Shown here one piece after another: positions 17,079 to 24,441 of a DNA stretch of 32,231 bases. The stretch's first letter is position 1. Each line of letters opens with the position of its first letter. Both the position numbers and the translations under genes were made by a program. The notes below the pieces were generated by a model. That model was not told the DNA's origin. It worked only from the letters and a program-made list of their open reading frames with translations, and did not search any database. The DNA is from Betaproteobacteria bacterium (lineage in GTDB: Bacteria; Pseudomonadota; Gammaproteobacteria; Burkholderiales; Rhodocyclaceae), in contig WQZF01000026.1 of NCBI GenBank assembly GCA_009780885.1, positions 1 to 32,231 on the forward strand, given 5' to 3'.

Positions 17079-17686
17079 TGGACGCCGCCCCCAAATCCGC
17101 CGTGCCCGGCCAGGCGACCGTCGCTGCGCGCCGCCTGCGCCTGATGGCCTTCGATGTCGATGGCGTTCTGACGGACGGGCGCCTGTATTACAGCGATGAG
17201 GGCGTTGAAAGCAAGGCTTTTCATGTGCGGGACGGTTCCGGCCTGAAAATGCTGCGCGAGGCCGGGATCGTGCTTGCCGTGATTACCGGGCGCCGGGCGC
17301 GTTGCGTCGAGCACCGGATGCGCGATCTGGGGATCGAGCAGTTGCATCAGGGGATCGAAAACAAACGATCCTGCATGGAAGCGCTGTTGCGCGAACTCGG
17401 ACTGAAGCCGGAAGAAGCGGGCTTCATGGGCGACGACCTGATCGACCTGCCGGTGATGCGCCTGTGCGGATTTTCCGCCGCGCCGGCGGACGCCGCGCCG
17501 CTGGCGCGGCAGCAGGCGCTTTGGGTTACGCCGCACGAGGGCGGACGCGGTGCGGTGCGCGATGTCTGCGAATTCATCCTTGAGGCGCAGGGGCGTCTTT
17601 CCGCTGCGCTCTCGCCCTGGATCGCAAACCCTCCGTCTGGCGCTTCGCGCGAGCATCCGGATGCGAAGAGCGGGCAGCGCGGCTGA
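17078..17686 (+). CDS. kdsC: 3-deoxy-D-manno-octulosonate 8-phosphate phosphatase
   Basis: A 202-residue HAD-superfamily phosphatase releasing Kdo from Kdo 8-phosphate. Motif I is AFDVDGVLTDG with nucleophile Asp26 and Asp28, followed by the KdsC-type RDGSGLKMLREAGI. Motif II is AVITGR, and motif IV FMGDDLIDLPVM. It is coupled to kdsD by a one-base overlap and continues the same pathway. The last 25 residues (NPPSGASREHPDAKSGQRG) extend beyond the usual KdsC end and look disordered. Confidence 0.95.
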   Translation: MDAAPKSAVPGQATVAARRLRLMAFDVDGVLTDGRLYYSDEGVESKAFHVRDGSGLKMLREAGIVLAVITGRRARCVEHRMRDLGIEQLHQGIENKRSCMEALLRELGLKPEEAGFMGDDLIDLPVMRLCGFSAAPADAAPLARQQALWVTPHEGGRGAVRDVCEFILEAQGRLSAALSPWIANPPSGASREHPDAKSGQRG

Positions 17687-17736
17687 CGCGGCAAAACGAA
17701 GCCGGCGAAGTTCATTACCCAGGCGGGCCGCGATCC

Positions 17737-18429
17737 ATGAGCCAAAGGACTTCCTCCCTCTTCAGCACGCTCTTTCCGCTCGGACTGCTGCTGGCGCTCA
17801 CCGGCTTGACCTTCTGGCTGATGCGCGTCGTCGAGAATCCGGAAAATCCGGAAGACCGCCATTTGCGGCACGATCCGGATTACATCGTCGAGGCGTTGCG
17901 GTTGCGCAAGCTCGATCACGAAGGCCGTTTGCGCCAGTCGCTCACCGCTGCGCGCCTGACGCATTATCCGGACGACGACAGTACCGAAGTGGAAACCCCC
18001 GTTGTCGTCTTCACCGCTCCGGACAAACCCGATATCACCTTGCAGGCGCAGAGCGCGGAAATCAGCGCCAACGGCGAGGCGATTTACCTGAAGGACGAAG
18101 TGCGCCTCAAGCGCGACCCGCGCAACGCCGGGGAAATGCCGATCGTCGGCGAAATGCCCGACCTCACCGTGCTCACCGAAGATGAGCTTGCCGTCACCAA
18201 CAGTCCGGTGCTGATCACCCAGGGCCGGTCCTATCTGCGCGGCGTCGGCATGAAGGTCGACCACAAGGAGCAGACCTACACGATCGAATCGCAAGCGCGG
18301 GGCGAGTACCTGCTCCCCGAAACGCGGAAACCCCCTGCGACGAAATCCGCTCCTCCCCCAGCATCCAAATCCCGGCCAAAGCCGAAACCCGGAAAACCCA
18401 TCGCCAGAAAAAAGGCTAAAACACCATGA
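17737..18429 (+). CDS. lptC: LPS export system protein LptC
   Basis: A 230-residue bitopic inner-membrane protein that receives LPS from LptB2FG and passes it to LptA. A single membrane anchor spans about 9-30 (LFSTLFPLGLLLALTGLTFWLM). The periplasmic LptC domain has DPDYIVEALRLRKLDHEGRLRQSLTAARLTHYPDDDSTEVETP. The last 35 residues are rich in Lys, Pro, Ala and Arg, an unusual tail. Its end overlaps the lptA start (ATGA). The order kdsD-kdsC-lptC-lptA is the standard LPS block. Confidence 0.94.
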   Translation: MSQRTSSLFSTLFPLGLLLALTGLTFWLMRVVENPENPEDRHLRHDPDYIVEALRLRKLDHEGRLRQSLTAARLTHYPDDDSTEVETPVVVFTAPDKPDITLQAQSAEISANGEAIYLKDEVRLKRDPRNAGEMPIVGEMPDLTVLTEDELAVTNSPVLITQGRSYLRGVGMKVDHKEQTYTIESQARGEYLLPETRKPPATKSAPPPASKSRPKPKPGKPIARKKAKTP

Positions 18430-19100
18430 AAAAAAACCTTCTTCGCGCCATCCTGCTTCTCGCGCCGATGCTCCTTCCGTTCAGCCACACGGCCCATGCC
18501 GAACGCGCCGACCGCGACAAGCCGATCCAGCTCGAAGCGGATCGCGTTTCCGTCGATGACATCAAGCGGGTACAAGTCTATGAGGGCCATGTCGTTCTCA
18601 GCCAGGGCACCCTGCTGATCAAGGCCGACAGGATCGTCGTCATCCAGGATGCCGATGGCTTCCACAAGGGAGTCGCCACCGGCGGACCGGACGGATTGTC
18701 GCAATTCCGGCAAAAGCGCGACGATGCCGACGATTACATGGAAGGCCATGCCGAACGGATCGAGCACGACATGCGCGAGGAAAAGACGGAATTCTTCAAG
18801 CGCGCATGGATCAAGAACGGCCAGGACGAAGTGGAAGGAAGCTACATTTCCTACGACGGGCTGACCGAAAAATATCTTGTTTCCTCCGGGCTGGCGGCTG
18901 ATGGCAGGACGCCTGTCTCCGCGCCGGGCGAGCGCGTCTCCGCGACCATCCGTCCCGGCGCGAACAAGGGAAAGACAAATCCTCCGCCTTCTCCCGCCCC
19001 CGCGCCTGCCGCGCCTGCGAAGCTTCCCCGGATTCCCTTCCCCCTCGCGCCGCCTGCCGCCGTTCCCGGAACTTCCCCGTCCTCCCCGGAGACGCCCTGA
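18426..19100 (+). CDS. lptA: LPS transport periplasmic protein LptA
   Basis: A 224-residue periplasmic bridge protein carrying LPS to the outer membrane. The signal peptide is MKKNLLRAILLLAPMLLPF up to HTAHA. The OstA-like beta-jellyroll covers about 33-165: KPIQLEADRVSVDDIKRVQVYEGHVVLSQGTLLIKADRIVV is the classic opening. After about residue 180 comes a Pro/Ala/Ser-rich tail of some 40 residues not seen in shorter LptA proteins. The gene usually precedes lptB and rpoN; here a crotonase gene follows instead. Confidence 0.94.
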   Translation: MKKNLLRAILLLAPMLLPFSHTAHAERADRDKPIQLEADRVSVDDIKRVQVYEGHVVLSQGTLLIKADRIVVIQDADGFHKGVATGGPDGLSQFRQKRDDADDYMEGHAERIEHDMREEKTEFFKRAWIKNGQDEVEGSYISYDGLTEKYLVSSGLAADGRTPVSAPGERVSATIRPGANKGKTNPPPSPAPAPAAPAKLPRIPFPLAPPAAVPGTSPSSPETP

Positions 19101-19130
19101 TTTTTTTCGACCACAAAGGAGCTGCAAATC

Positions 19131-19907
19131 ATGACTTATGAATTCATCATCGTACAAAAGCAGGGCCGTGTTGGCATCATCACCCTGAATCGCCCCAAAC
19201 AGTTGAACGCCTTGTGCGACGCGCTGGTCGACGAAATGTCGCGCGCCCTCGACGAATTTGAAAAGGACGAAGGCATCGGCGCGATTATCGTCACCGGATC
19301 GGAAAAAGCCTTCGCCGCCGGCGCGGACATCACCGCAATGCGCGAGTTCACCTATATGGACGTCTACAAGGGCGACTACATCACCCGCAACTGGGAACGC
19401 CTGAAAACCTGCCGCAAGCCTGTCATTGCCGCAGTCGCCGGCTATGCGCTCGGCGGCGGTTGCGAAATGGCGATGATGTGCGATTTCATCCTCGCCGCCG
19501 AAAACGCCAAATTCGGCCAGCCGGAAATCAGCATCGGCACCCTGCCCGGCGCGGGCGGCACCCAACGCCTGCCGCGCGCGATCGGCAAGGCCAAGGCGAT
19601 GGAGCTATGCCTCACCGGACGCATGATGGATGCCGTCGAAGCGGAACGCGCCGGCCTGGTCGCCCGCATCGTGCCGACCGACAAATTGCTCGACGAAGCC
19701 CTGGCAGCGGCTGAAAAGATCGCCTCCTTCTCGCTGCCGGTGGCGATGATGATCAAGGAATCGGTCAATCGTTCCTTCGAGAGCAGCCTGAACGAAGGCA
19801 TCCTGTTTGAACGCCGCGTCTTCCACTCCTCCTTCGCGCTCGAAGACCAGAAGGAAGGAATGGCCGCGTTCGCCGAAAAGCGCAAGCCGGATTTCAAGCA
19901 CCGCTGA
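19131..19907 (+). CDS. Enoyl-CoA hydratase (crotonase family)
   Basis: A 258-residue crotonase-fold enzyme, most like short-chain enoyl-CoA hydratases that add water to trans-2-enoyl-CoA in beta-oxidation and aromatic-acid degradation. Both catalytic glutamates are present: Glu112 in [14 protein letters not shown] and Glu132 in [25 protein letters not shown]. The CoA/oxyanion segment AAGADITAM is also intact. AAGGAG lies about ten bases before the ATG. It is 30 bases after lptA but has no link to LPS, and ends at its own hairpin. Substrate cannot be told from sequence; paaK elsewhere in the window makes a phenylacetate-type role possible. Confidence 0.93.
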   Translation: MTYEFIIVQKQGRVGIITLNRPKQLNALCDALVDEMSRALDEFEKDEGIGAIIVTGSEKAFAAGADITAMREFTYMDVYKGDYITRNWERLKTCRKPVIAAVAGYALGGGCEMAMMCDFILAAENAKFGQPEISIGTLPGAGGTQRLPRAIGKAKAMELCLTGRMMDAVEAERAGLVARIVPTDKLLDEALAAAEKIASFSLPVAMMIKESVNRSFESSLNEGILFERRVFHSSFALEDQKEGMAAFAEKRKPDFKHR

Positions 19908-19932
19908 ATCCTGTTTCCGCCGTTTCATGAAC

Positions 19933-19958
19933 AAGCCCCGCCAGTCAAGGCGGGGCTT
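19933..19958 (+). terminator. Probable terminator after the enoyl-CoA hydratase gene
   Basis: AAGCCCCGCC (19933-19942), six-base loop, GGCGGGGCTT (19949-19958): a perfect ten-base-pair stem 25 bases after the stop. The following GTGCTTTCT is only weakly T-rich, so termination strength is uncertain. Confidence 0.65.
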
Positions 19959-19990
19959 GTGCTTTCTACGCTTCCTCCCGGGCCTGCGAG

Positions 19991-20195
19991 TTATTGATCT
20001 GGCCCTTGAACACCTGTCGAGCGCAATCCCCGCCATTCATGGCGGGGTCAGCGAGACATAGCGTGAGAGGCGCCAAAGGCGCCCCACACTGTGTCGAGGA
20101 ATCCCCAACCTTCAGGTTGGGGTGACTCAATACTCTCATTATGTAGGATGGGGTGAGCGAAGCGAAACCCATCATTTCTCCTTCTGGAACTCTGG
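19991..20195. repeat. TTATTGATCCGG-family repeat, copy 2, split by another element
   Basis: The left arm TTATTGATCTGGCCCTTGAA (19991-20010) and the continuation ACTCTCATTATGTAGGATGG (from 20132) together restore the sequence of copy 1 (reverse complement of 333-464). About 120 bases are inserted between them. The right end is also lost: after CTGGAACTC (about 20195) a different hairpin repeat begins. Confidence 0.75.
20012..20131. mobile_element. Two-hairpin non-autonomous element resembling IS200/IS605 ends
   Basis: The insert in copy 2 carries hairpin CCCCGCC-ATTCAT-GGCGGGG (20028-20047) near one end and CCCCAACC-TTCA-GGTTGGGG (20103-20122) near the other, with GGCGCC-AAA-GGCGCC between. 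AATCCCC plus a TTCA-type loop resembles right ends of IS200/IS605-family elements, as I know them. Both hairpins are preceded by TGTCGAG. No transposase gene is inside. Family assignment is tentative. Confidence 0.5.
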
Positions 20196-20352
20196 ATCCT
20201 GCGACTTCGCGCAGGATGACGGAGTGCGCGTACCGGCGACCCCTGACCCTTCACCGGCAGGGATTGATCCGGAAAACCGGGATGACGGAGTGCGCATACC
20301 GGCGGCCCCGGCTCCGTCATCCTGCGCGTAGCGTAGCGGAGTCGCAGGATCC
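20196..20352. repeat. Hairpin repeats of the GGATCCTGCGACT / AGTCGCAGGATCC type
   Basis: Outward arms GGATCCTGCGACTTCGCGCA (from 20197) and the complement TGCGCGTAGCG...GAGTCGCAGGATCC (ending 20352) enclose two copies of GATGACGGAGTGCGC. The same unit recurs at 21579-21706. Between arms, ATTGATCCGG (about 20263-20272) is a relic of the other repeat family. No gene is seen between 19908 and 20488. Confidence 0.75.
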
Positions 20353-20488
20353 TAGGCGCTTGTGTTTGGGATTACAATAAATGACTGATTTCCCTTGCGT
20401 GCCGTCTGGATGCTTTCGCTCCCTTCGGAAAACGAAATTCCAGGGGAAATTCAGGGAGCTCCATCACGAACCAAACTTCAGGAGTTTT

Positions 20489-21394
20489 ATGATGAATAAA
20501 TTTCTTTCTCGTGCCCTGGCCGGCGCGGCATGTACTTTTCTCCTCTCCACGCCCGCCCTCTGCGCACCCGCTGCCGCAGACGCGGATTCCGCGCAGGGAG
20601 GATTCGCGTTCGTAATCAACGGGAAGCTGCCGATGGGAACCTACGAGTGGTATTACAACCCTTCGGGCGCGCCGGCGGCGATTCACACGGCGGATTTCCT
20701 CGCCGCCGCGCAAGAGGCGGCGCAGCGCTGGGCGGATGTGTGCAACGTCGAGATCGTCTATAAGGGATTGACGAACAAGGCCCCGGGGGTCAACGACAGC
20801 ACCAACGTCATCGGGTGGTCGCTGTATTCGTCGCTGCCGTACAATGACAAGATAGGCTCTCCCATTGACGGGAATCTCTCGGTAACCAACCACCAGCGTA
20901 CAAGTACCGGCATTTACACCGACACGGATACGACCTTCTATATCGAGCATCCGGAGAATGTAAACCCCAACTGGGGCCTCATCAAGAACGAATTGACGCG
21001 GGTCTTCGGATATTCAATTGGAGTGAGCTCATCCTACGACCCGGATGCGGTCATGTATCATCCGGATCAAAAATTCCCGAGTACCGACCCTGACCGCCTC
21101 GTATTGCGCCGCGACGATGTGGAAGGATGTGTTTCGGTTTACGGTGCCTCGCCGAACAGCAAGGTGAACCGTGTCCTGAACTGGGGCGATGCAATCCTGA
21201 AGCCGGGCGGCATCGGCCCCGCCGGGCAGACGACCCAGAATGCCGGCGGCTTCAACTATCGCTATTACCCCCAGGGCGACGCCTTCACCGGCGAGCAGGA
21301 TGGGACCTTCTATGTGCTGTTCCCGGGCGGATCGATCTCTCCCGTCGGAACGATGGACCAGTTGTGGCCGCAGGTGCAGCGCGCGGGCTATTGA
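20489..21394 (+). CDS. Secreted matrixin-like protein with lost zinc ligands
   Basis: A 301-residue exported protein. The signal peptide is MMNKFLSRALAGAACTFLLS up to ALCAPA. The middle resembles matrixin-type (M10) metallopeptidases: AAQEAAQRWADVCNVEIVY, then NWGLIKNELTRVFGYSIG, and the Met-turn-like DPDAVMYH with Met189. In active enzymes the motif is HExxHxxGxxH; here it reads N167-E168-L-T-R171-V-F-G174-Y-S-I177, so all three zinc histidines are replaced while Glu and Gly remain. The C-terminal part (about 225-301, FNYRYYPQGDAF...DGTFYVLFPG) is a separate module. AGGAG precedes the paired ATGs at 20489/20492. It is flanked by repeats and has its own terminator. Probably a non-catalytic homologue. 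Confidence 0.7.
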   Translation: MMNKFLSRALAGAACTFLLSTPALCAPAAADADSAQGGFAFVINGKLPMGTYEWYYNPSGAPAAIHTADFLAAAQEAAQRWADVCNVEIVYKGLTNKAPGVNDSTNVIGWSLYSSLPYNDKIGSPIDGNLSVTNHQRTSTGIYTDTDTTFYIEHPENVNPNWGLIKNELTRVFGYSIGVSSSYDPDAVMYHPDQKFPSTDPDRLVLRRDDVEGCVSVYGASPNSKVNRVLNWGDAILKPGGIGPAGQTTQNAGGFNYRYYPQGDAFTGEQDGTFYVLFPGGSISPVGTMDQLWPQVQRAGY

Positions 21395-21410
21395 TCCTCT
21401 GTCAAAGTGG

Positions 21411-21441
21411 AATTCCCGCCATTCGTGGCGGGAATTTTTTT
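21411..21441 (+). terminator. Rho-independent terminator of the matrixin-like gene
   Basis: AATTCCCGCC (21411-21420), six-base loop ATTCGT, GGCGGGAATT (21427-21436), then a T run: a perfect ten-base-pair stem 16 bases after the stop. Confidence 0.93.
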
Positions 21442-21446
21442 GGGAT

Positions 21447-21459
21447 ATTTTCTAAATTA
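21447..21459. repeat. Fragment of the 78-bp repeat family, copy E
   Basis: ATTTTCTAAATTAG equals one arm of copy D. It breaks off where the GTAGGATGGG hairpin begins at 21463, so the element seems cut by that insertion or recombination. Confidence 0.55.
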
Positions 21460-21462
21460 GTA

Positions 21463-21547
21463 CGTAGGATGGGTAGAGCGAAGCGAAACCCATCATTTCT
21501 CCCTCTGGAACTCCGATGGGTTTCGCTTACGCTCTACCCATCCTACG
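21463..21547. repeat. Long hairpin repeat CGTAGGATGGG...CCCATCCTACG
   Basis: CGTAGGATGGGTAGAGCGAA (21463-21482) with AGCGAAACCCATC pairs with GATGGGTTTCGCT...CTACCCATCCTACG ending at 21547. The 18-base centre (ATTTCTCCCTCTGGAACTCC) is shared with the copies at 351-405 and 20142-20195. This copy lacks the TTATTGATCCGG outer ends. Confidence 0.85.
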
Positions 21548-21578
21548 CACTTGCCACATGCGCCTCGACTCGCAAACT

Positions 21579-21706
21579 GGATCCTGCGACTTCGCGCAGG
21601 ATGACGGAGTGCGAGTGCCGGCGGGCCCGGGCCCGGCCCCGTCATCCTGCGCGCAGCGAAGCGTAGTCGCAGGATCAGCGCAGCGAAGCGGAGTCGCAGG
21701 ATCCAG
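21579..21706. repeat. Second cluster of GGATCCTGCGACT hairpin repeats
   Basis: GGATCCTGCGACTTCGCGCA opens the unit, followed by GATGACGGAGTGCG, then two inverted arms, AGCGTAGTCGCAGGATC (to about 21676) and AGCGGAGTCGCAGGATCC (to about 21704). It matches 20196-20352. No gene is seen between 21395 and 21812. Confidence 0.75.
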
Positions 21707-21812
21707 AGGAAGATGCCAGAAGTTCAGCGGGCGCATCCGGATATGCGCCAAGAATGGACTGGCTGCCAATGATGATCAGTTCGTAATGGCAGAAGCGGCA
21801 CGAATCAAATGT

Positions 21813-22163
21813 TCAAGCTGCTCTCTTTCCATAGTCCCTTCTCCACGCTGCCATAAAGGCGTTGCGTTCTTCCGTGGTGAGAATCGCGGAAAACGGCGCG
21901 GATTGTCGAAGCTCTCTCGCCCGTTCGGAATCTTCGGTCGCAAAGATCAGACACGGTTCCATTCCTTGTTTGACCAGTTCCTCCCATGCTTCAAGGTGCG
22001 GAAGCGTTCTTTTACTCACCATGGTTTTCCAGCGCTGGATCGTTGGAAGAACCCGGTCGAAGAGTTCGGGATTGGCGTGGGTTTTCCCGGCAATCAGGCG
22101 GTGCATTGCCAGACTGCGCGCGTCGAGGTATTCGTGGCGGTGGAGTGCAGATTTTTCCGTCAT
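21813..22163 (-). CDS. Small uncharacterised protein
   Basis: A 116-residue soluble, charged, mostly helical protein starting MTEKSALHRHEYLDARSLAMHRLIAGK. I do not recognise a named domain. The pattern (LHRHEYLDARSLAMHRLIA, then NPELFDR, ERWK-like QRWK, and a C-terminal RQSAPFSAILTTEERNAFMAAWRRDYG) looks like a conserved small family rather than random coding. AAGGAGG about ten bases before the ATG at 22163 sets the start; a TTG ten codons upstream would overlap the hydrolase gene. It follows the alpha/beta hydrolase by 26 bases on the same strand, and repeats follow it. Confidence 0.65.
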   Translation of the reverse strand: MTEKSALHRHEYLDARSLAMHRLIAGKTHANPELFDRVLPTIQRWKTMVSKRTLPHLEAWEELVKQGMEPCLIFATEDSERARELRQSAPFSAILTTEERNAFMAAWRRDYGKRAA

Positions 22164-22189
22164 TGGCCGCCGCCTCCTTTCTGGTTTCG

Positions 22190-22840
22190 TCAATCGCGCC
22201 AGGCGTTGGTGATGATGTCGCGGAGGAGGTGCAGGCGGCGGTGGAAGAAATGGTCGGCGCCGGGGACGACGATGATCGGCAATTCCTGCGGCTCGGCCCA
22301 GGCCAGCACGTTGGCGAGCGGGACGGTTTCATCCCTTGCGCCGTGGATGAGGATGGTGTCCGCCGGGACGGGCGCGATCGGGTAATGACGTTCGGTTTCG
22401 ACGTGACCGGCGGCGGCGCCGACCAGCACCAGGCGCTTCGCCGGGGTGCCGGCGGCGGCGAGGCGCGTGGCGACGTGGGTCTGCACGAAGGCGCCGAAGG
22501 AAAAGCCGGCCAGCACGATGGGCAGGCCAGTTCCGAACACGCGGCGCGCTTCGTCGAGGACGACCAGCATGTCTTCGATTTCGCCTCGGCCCTGATCATG
22601 CGCGCCGTCAGAGCCGCCGACGCCGCGAAAGTTCGGACGCAGCGCGTGGCAGCCAAATCCGGCAAAAGTGCGCGCCAGGGTTTGCACCACCTTGTTCGTG
22701 TTGGTCCCGCCGAAGAGCGGGTGGGGATGGCAGACGAGCGCGATGCCGCGCGCGCCTTCCGGGAATTTTTCAGCGTCCGGGGTATCGACCAGGGTTTCGA
22801 TCGTGCCCGCCAGGCCGGGGATGCGGATTTTCGTCTGCAT
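22190..22840 (-). CDS. Alpha/beta hydrolase
   Basis: A 216-residue alpha/beta-hydrolase-fold protein of the small family with the LVCHPHPLFGGTNTNKVVQTLARTF signature. The triad is visible: nucleophile Ser114 in GFSFGAF, Asp170 in IHGARDETVPL and His197 in VPGADHFFH. RPNFRGVGGSDG is also typical. No signal peptide; probably cytoplasmic with an unknown ester substrate. It starts four bases after the ferredoxin gene, so they are co-transcribed. The hypothetical gene at 21813 is next. Confidence 0.92.
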   Translation of the reverse strand: MQTKIRIPGLAGTIETLVDTPDAEKFPEGARGIALVCHPHPLFGGTNTNKVVQTLARTFAGFGCHALRPNFRGVGGSDGAHDQGRGEIEDMLVVLDEARRVFGTGLPIVLAGFSFGAFVQTHVATRLAAAGTPAKRLVLVGAAAGHVETERHYPIAPVPADTILIHGARDETVPLANVLAWAEPQELPIIVVPGADHFFHRRLHLLRDIITNAWRD

Positions 22841-22844
22841 GGCT

Positions 22845-23153
22845 TCAGCGCTTCAGGCGCTCGACGACGCGCCCGTTGAGGATGTGCTCCTGGATGATTT
22901 CCTCGATGTCTTCGTCGCAGGCGTAGGTGTACCAGACGCCTTCCGGGTAGATGACGAGGATCGGACCGTCGTCGCAGCGGTCGAGGCAACCGGCCTTGTT
23001 GATGCGCACCTTGCCGGGGCCCTTGAGGCCGAGCGCGCGGATGCGATCCTTGGCGTAGGTCTGCGCCGCGATGGCGCCTTGCCCCGCGCAGCAGGTTTCG
23101 CCCTCGGGACGCTGGTTGCAACAGAAAAAAACGTGGTGGCGATAGTATGACAT
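22845..23153 (-). CDS. Thioredoxin-like [2Fe-2S] ferredoxin
   Basis: A 102-residue protein of the thioredoxin-fold [2Fe-2S] ferredoxin family (as in Aquifex ferredoxin and NuoE-like domains). Cysteines at 11/12, 21/22, 56 and 60 (FFCCNQ, ETCCAG, NKAGCLDRC) provide the cluster ligands, and ILVIYPEGVWYTYACDEDIEEIIQEH is typical of the C-terminal half. Electron partner unknown. The ATG at 23153 touches the end of repeat copy C, so the 5' untranslated region is the repeat itself and no Shine-Dalgarno sequence is visible. It is coupled to the hydrolase gene. Confidence 0.92.
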   Translation of the reverse strand: MSYYRHHVFFCCNQRPEGETCCAGQGAIAAQTYAKDRIRALGLKGPGKVRINKAGCLDRCDDGPILVIYPEGVWYTYACDEDIEEIIQEHILNGRVVERLKR

Positions 23154-23230
23154 TTTCTAATTTAAAATGAATAATTTGTGGATAGAAATCACTACAGTAG
23201 CGAAACATTATTTAAGTAAATTTAGAAAAT
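23152..23230. repeat. 78-bp repeat family, copy C (79 bp)
   Basis: Begins ATTTTCTAATTT and ends AAATTTAGAAAAT, with internal CACTACAGTAGC. Its right 41 bases are identical to copy A; the left half differs. It lies between the VanZ-family gene end and the ferredoxin start, overlapping the first bases of the ferredoxin start codon. Confidence 0.88.
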
Positions 23231-23273
23231 CTACGGTGCTTCGCGCTCCTTTTCGCAAGTATAGCGCCAGAAA

Positions 23274-24407
23274 TCAGCTCCTCCGCCGCCAGCACAGGAG
23301 CGCAAAACAGGGCAAGGCGAAGAAGGGCCAGAAACGGGCGACGAAGCGGGTCAGTCCGTTGAAGTTGAGAAAATGCCCCTGTCGCCAGGTGAGGAGAGCG
23401 GCGGCGGAATAGGGATTTTCCGGGATCAGGTTGACTAGCGCCGTCGCCAGGATGAGCGCCAGACCCGCGACAATCAGGCTCCACGGCACGGAGAGGCGCA
23501 GGAGGGCGAACAGCGGCAGGAGTCCGGCGATCAGGCCGCAGATGGCGCCCGGAGTCAGCCAGGCGAGCGATTCCGCCGGTCCGACCAGCACCGCCGCAGC
23601 GAGGGTGCGGATGAGGAGCGCGGCGAGAAAGAAGAAGAACATCACCGGGAAAAGCGTTTTCGCCCCGATCCGCTCGCTCAGGAGCGTCCGCACGAAAAGT
23701 CCGATGGCGATCGTGTTGAGGGCGGTAATCGCGGTTTCGAGCATGAAGAAGCGGTGCGCCGCGAAAGGGATCAGCGGCGAAGCGGCGGCGGCAAGATCTG
23801 CTTCCGCGTCCTGCAGCAACGGCGAAGCGGAGAACAGTGGCTGCACGTCGCCGGTGCCGAAAAGCAGGATTTCCGGCGACAACTGCGCCAGCAGCCACAG
23901 GCCGAGCAGGGTCAGGCCGAATTCGACGTTGGGCAGCGGCGCGATCAGGCGGCGTTGCCACTGGATCGTTTTTTCAAACAGCCATGCGCCGAAAAAAAGC
24001 GCGAGCACGGCGCCGATGAGGCCGCCGAGCGCATTGGTCCAGAAATCGAGGTTCGACGATACGCGGGTCGGCAGCAGGGTTTGCGTCGCTTCCATGCTCA
24101 TGCTCAGGAGCACGCAGAAGGCCACGGCGGCAAGCGCGCCGAACCCGCGCCCCAGCCGCTCCCTGAACCACAGGGCGCACAGGAATCCGAGCGGCAGGTA
24201 GGCGGCGATGTTGATGCCGAAATCGAAGCCGGTCCACCAGCGCGGCCAGTGGGTGTTCGTCAGAAAGGCGAAGAAGGGGATGCCCTTGTCGCGCCAGCCG
24301 GAAAAAGGGTGCAGGCTGGCGTAGACGATCAGCGCAAAATACGCCAGCGTCAAATAGCGCAGCAGCGGGGAAGAAGGGGAAACGGGCCTTGCGGGGGATT
24401 CCTTCAT
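23274..24407 (-). CDS. VanZ-like family multi-pass membrane protein
   Basis: A 377-residue membrane protein with an N-terminal VanZ-like domain (about 15-150: YASLHPFSGWRD, then FDFGINIAAYLPLGFLCALWFRERLG and STEATQ-type SMEATQTLLPTRVSSNLDFWTNALGGLIGAVLA). A second hydrophobic half (about 185-377) has six or so further segments and no domain I know. VanZ domains occur in teicoplanin-resistance proteins and many unrelated envelope proteins, so no resistance role follows. ATG 24407 with AGGA is chosen because an upstream start would overlap the symporter gene (ending 24442). Confidence 0.85.
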   Translation of the reverse strand: MKESPARPVSPSSPLLRYLTLAYFALIVYASLHPFSGWRDKGIPFFAFLTNTHWPRWWTGFDFGINIAAYLPLGFLCALWFRERLGRGFGALAAVAFCVLLSMSMEATQTLLPTRVSSNLDFWTNALGGLIGAVLALFFGAWLFEKTIQWQRRLIAPLPNVEFGLTLLGLWLLAQLSPEILLFGTGDVQPLFSASPLLQDAEADLAAAASPLIPFAAHRFFMLETAITALNTIAIGLFVRTLLSERIGAKTLFPVMFFFFLAALLIRTLAAAVLVGPAESLAWLTPGAICGLIAGLLPLFALLRLSVPWSLIVAGLALILATALVNLIPENPYSAAALLTWRQGHFLNFNGLTRFVARFWPFFALPCFALLCWRRRS

Positions 24408-24441
24408 TTTTCCTGTTCCCGCATGAGAAAGGGGCCTGGGC

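Noticed and set aside
7681-23260. Shared peptide TTVAKHYLSKFRK in short frames at about 7712 and 23190
   Set aside because: It is only the translation of the identical half of repeat copies A and C, not a gene family.
23274-24407. VanZ-family protein as a glycopeptide-resistance gene
   Set aside because: VanZ-like domains are widespread in unrelated membrane proteins and no other van genes are nearby.
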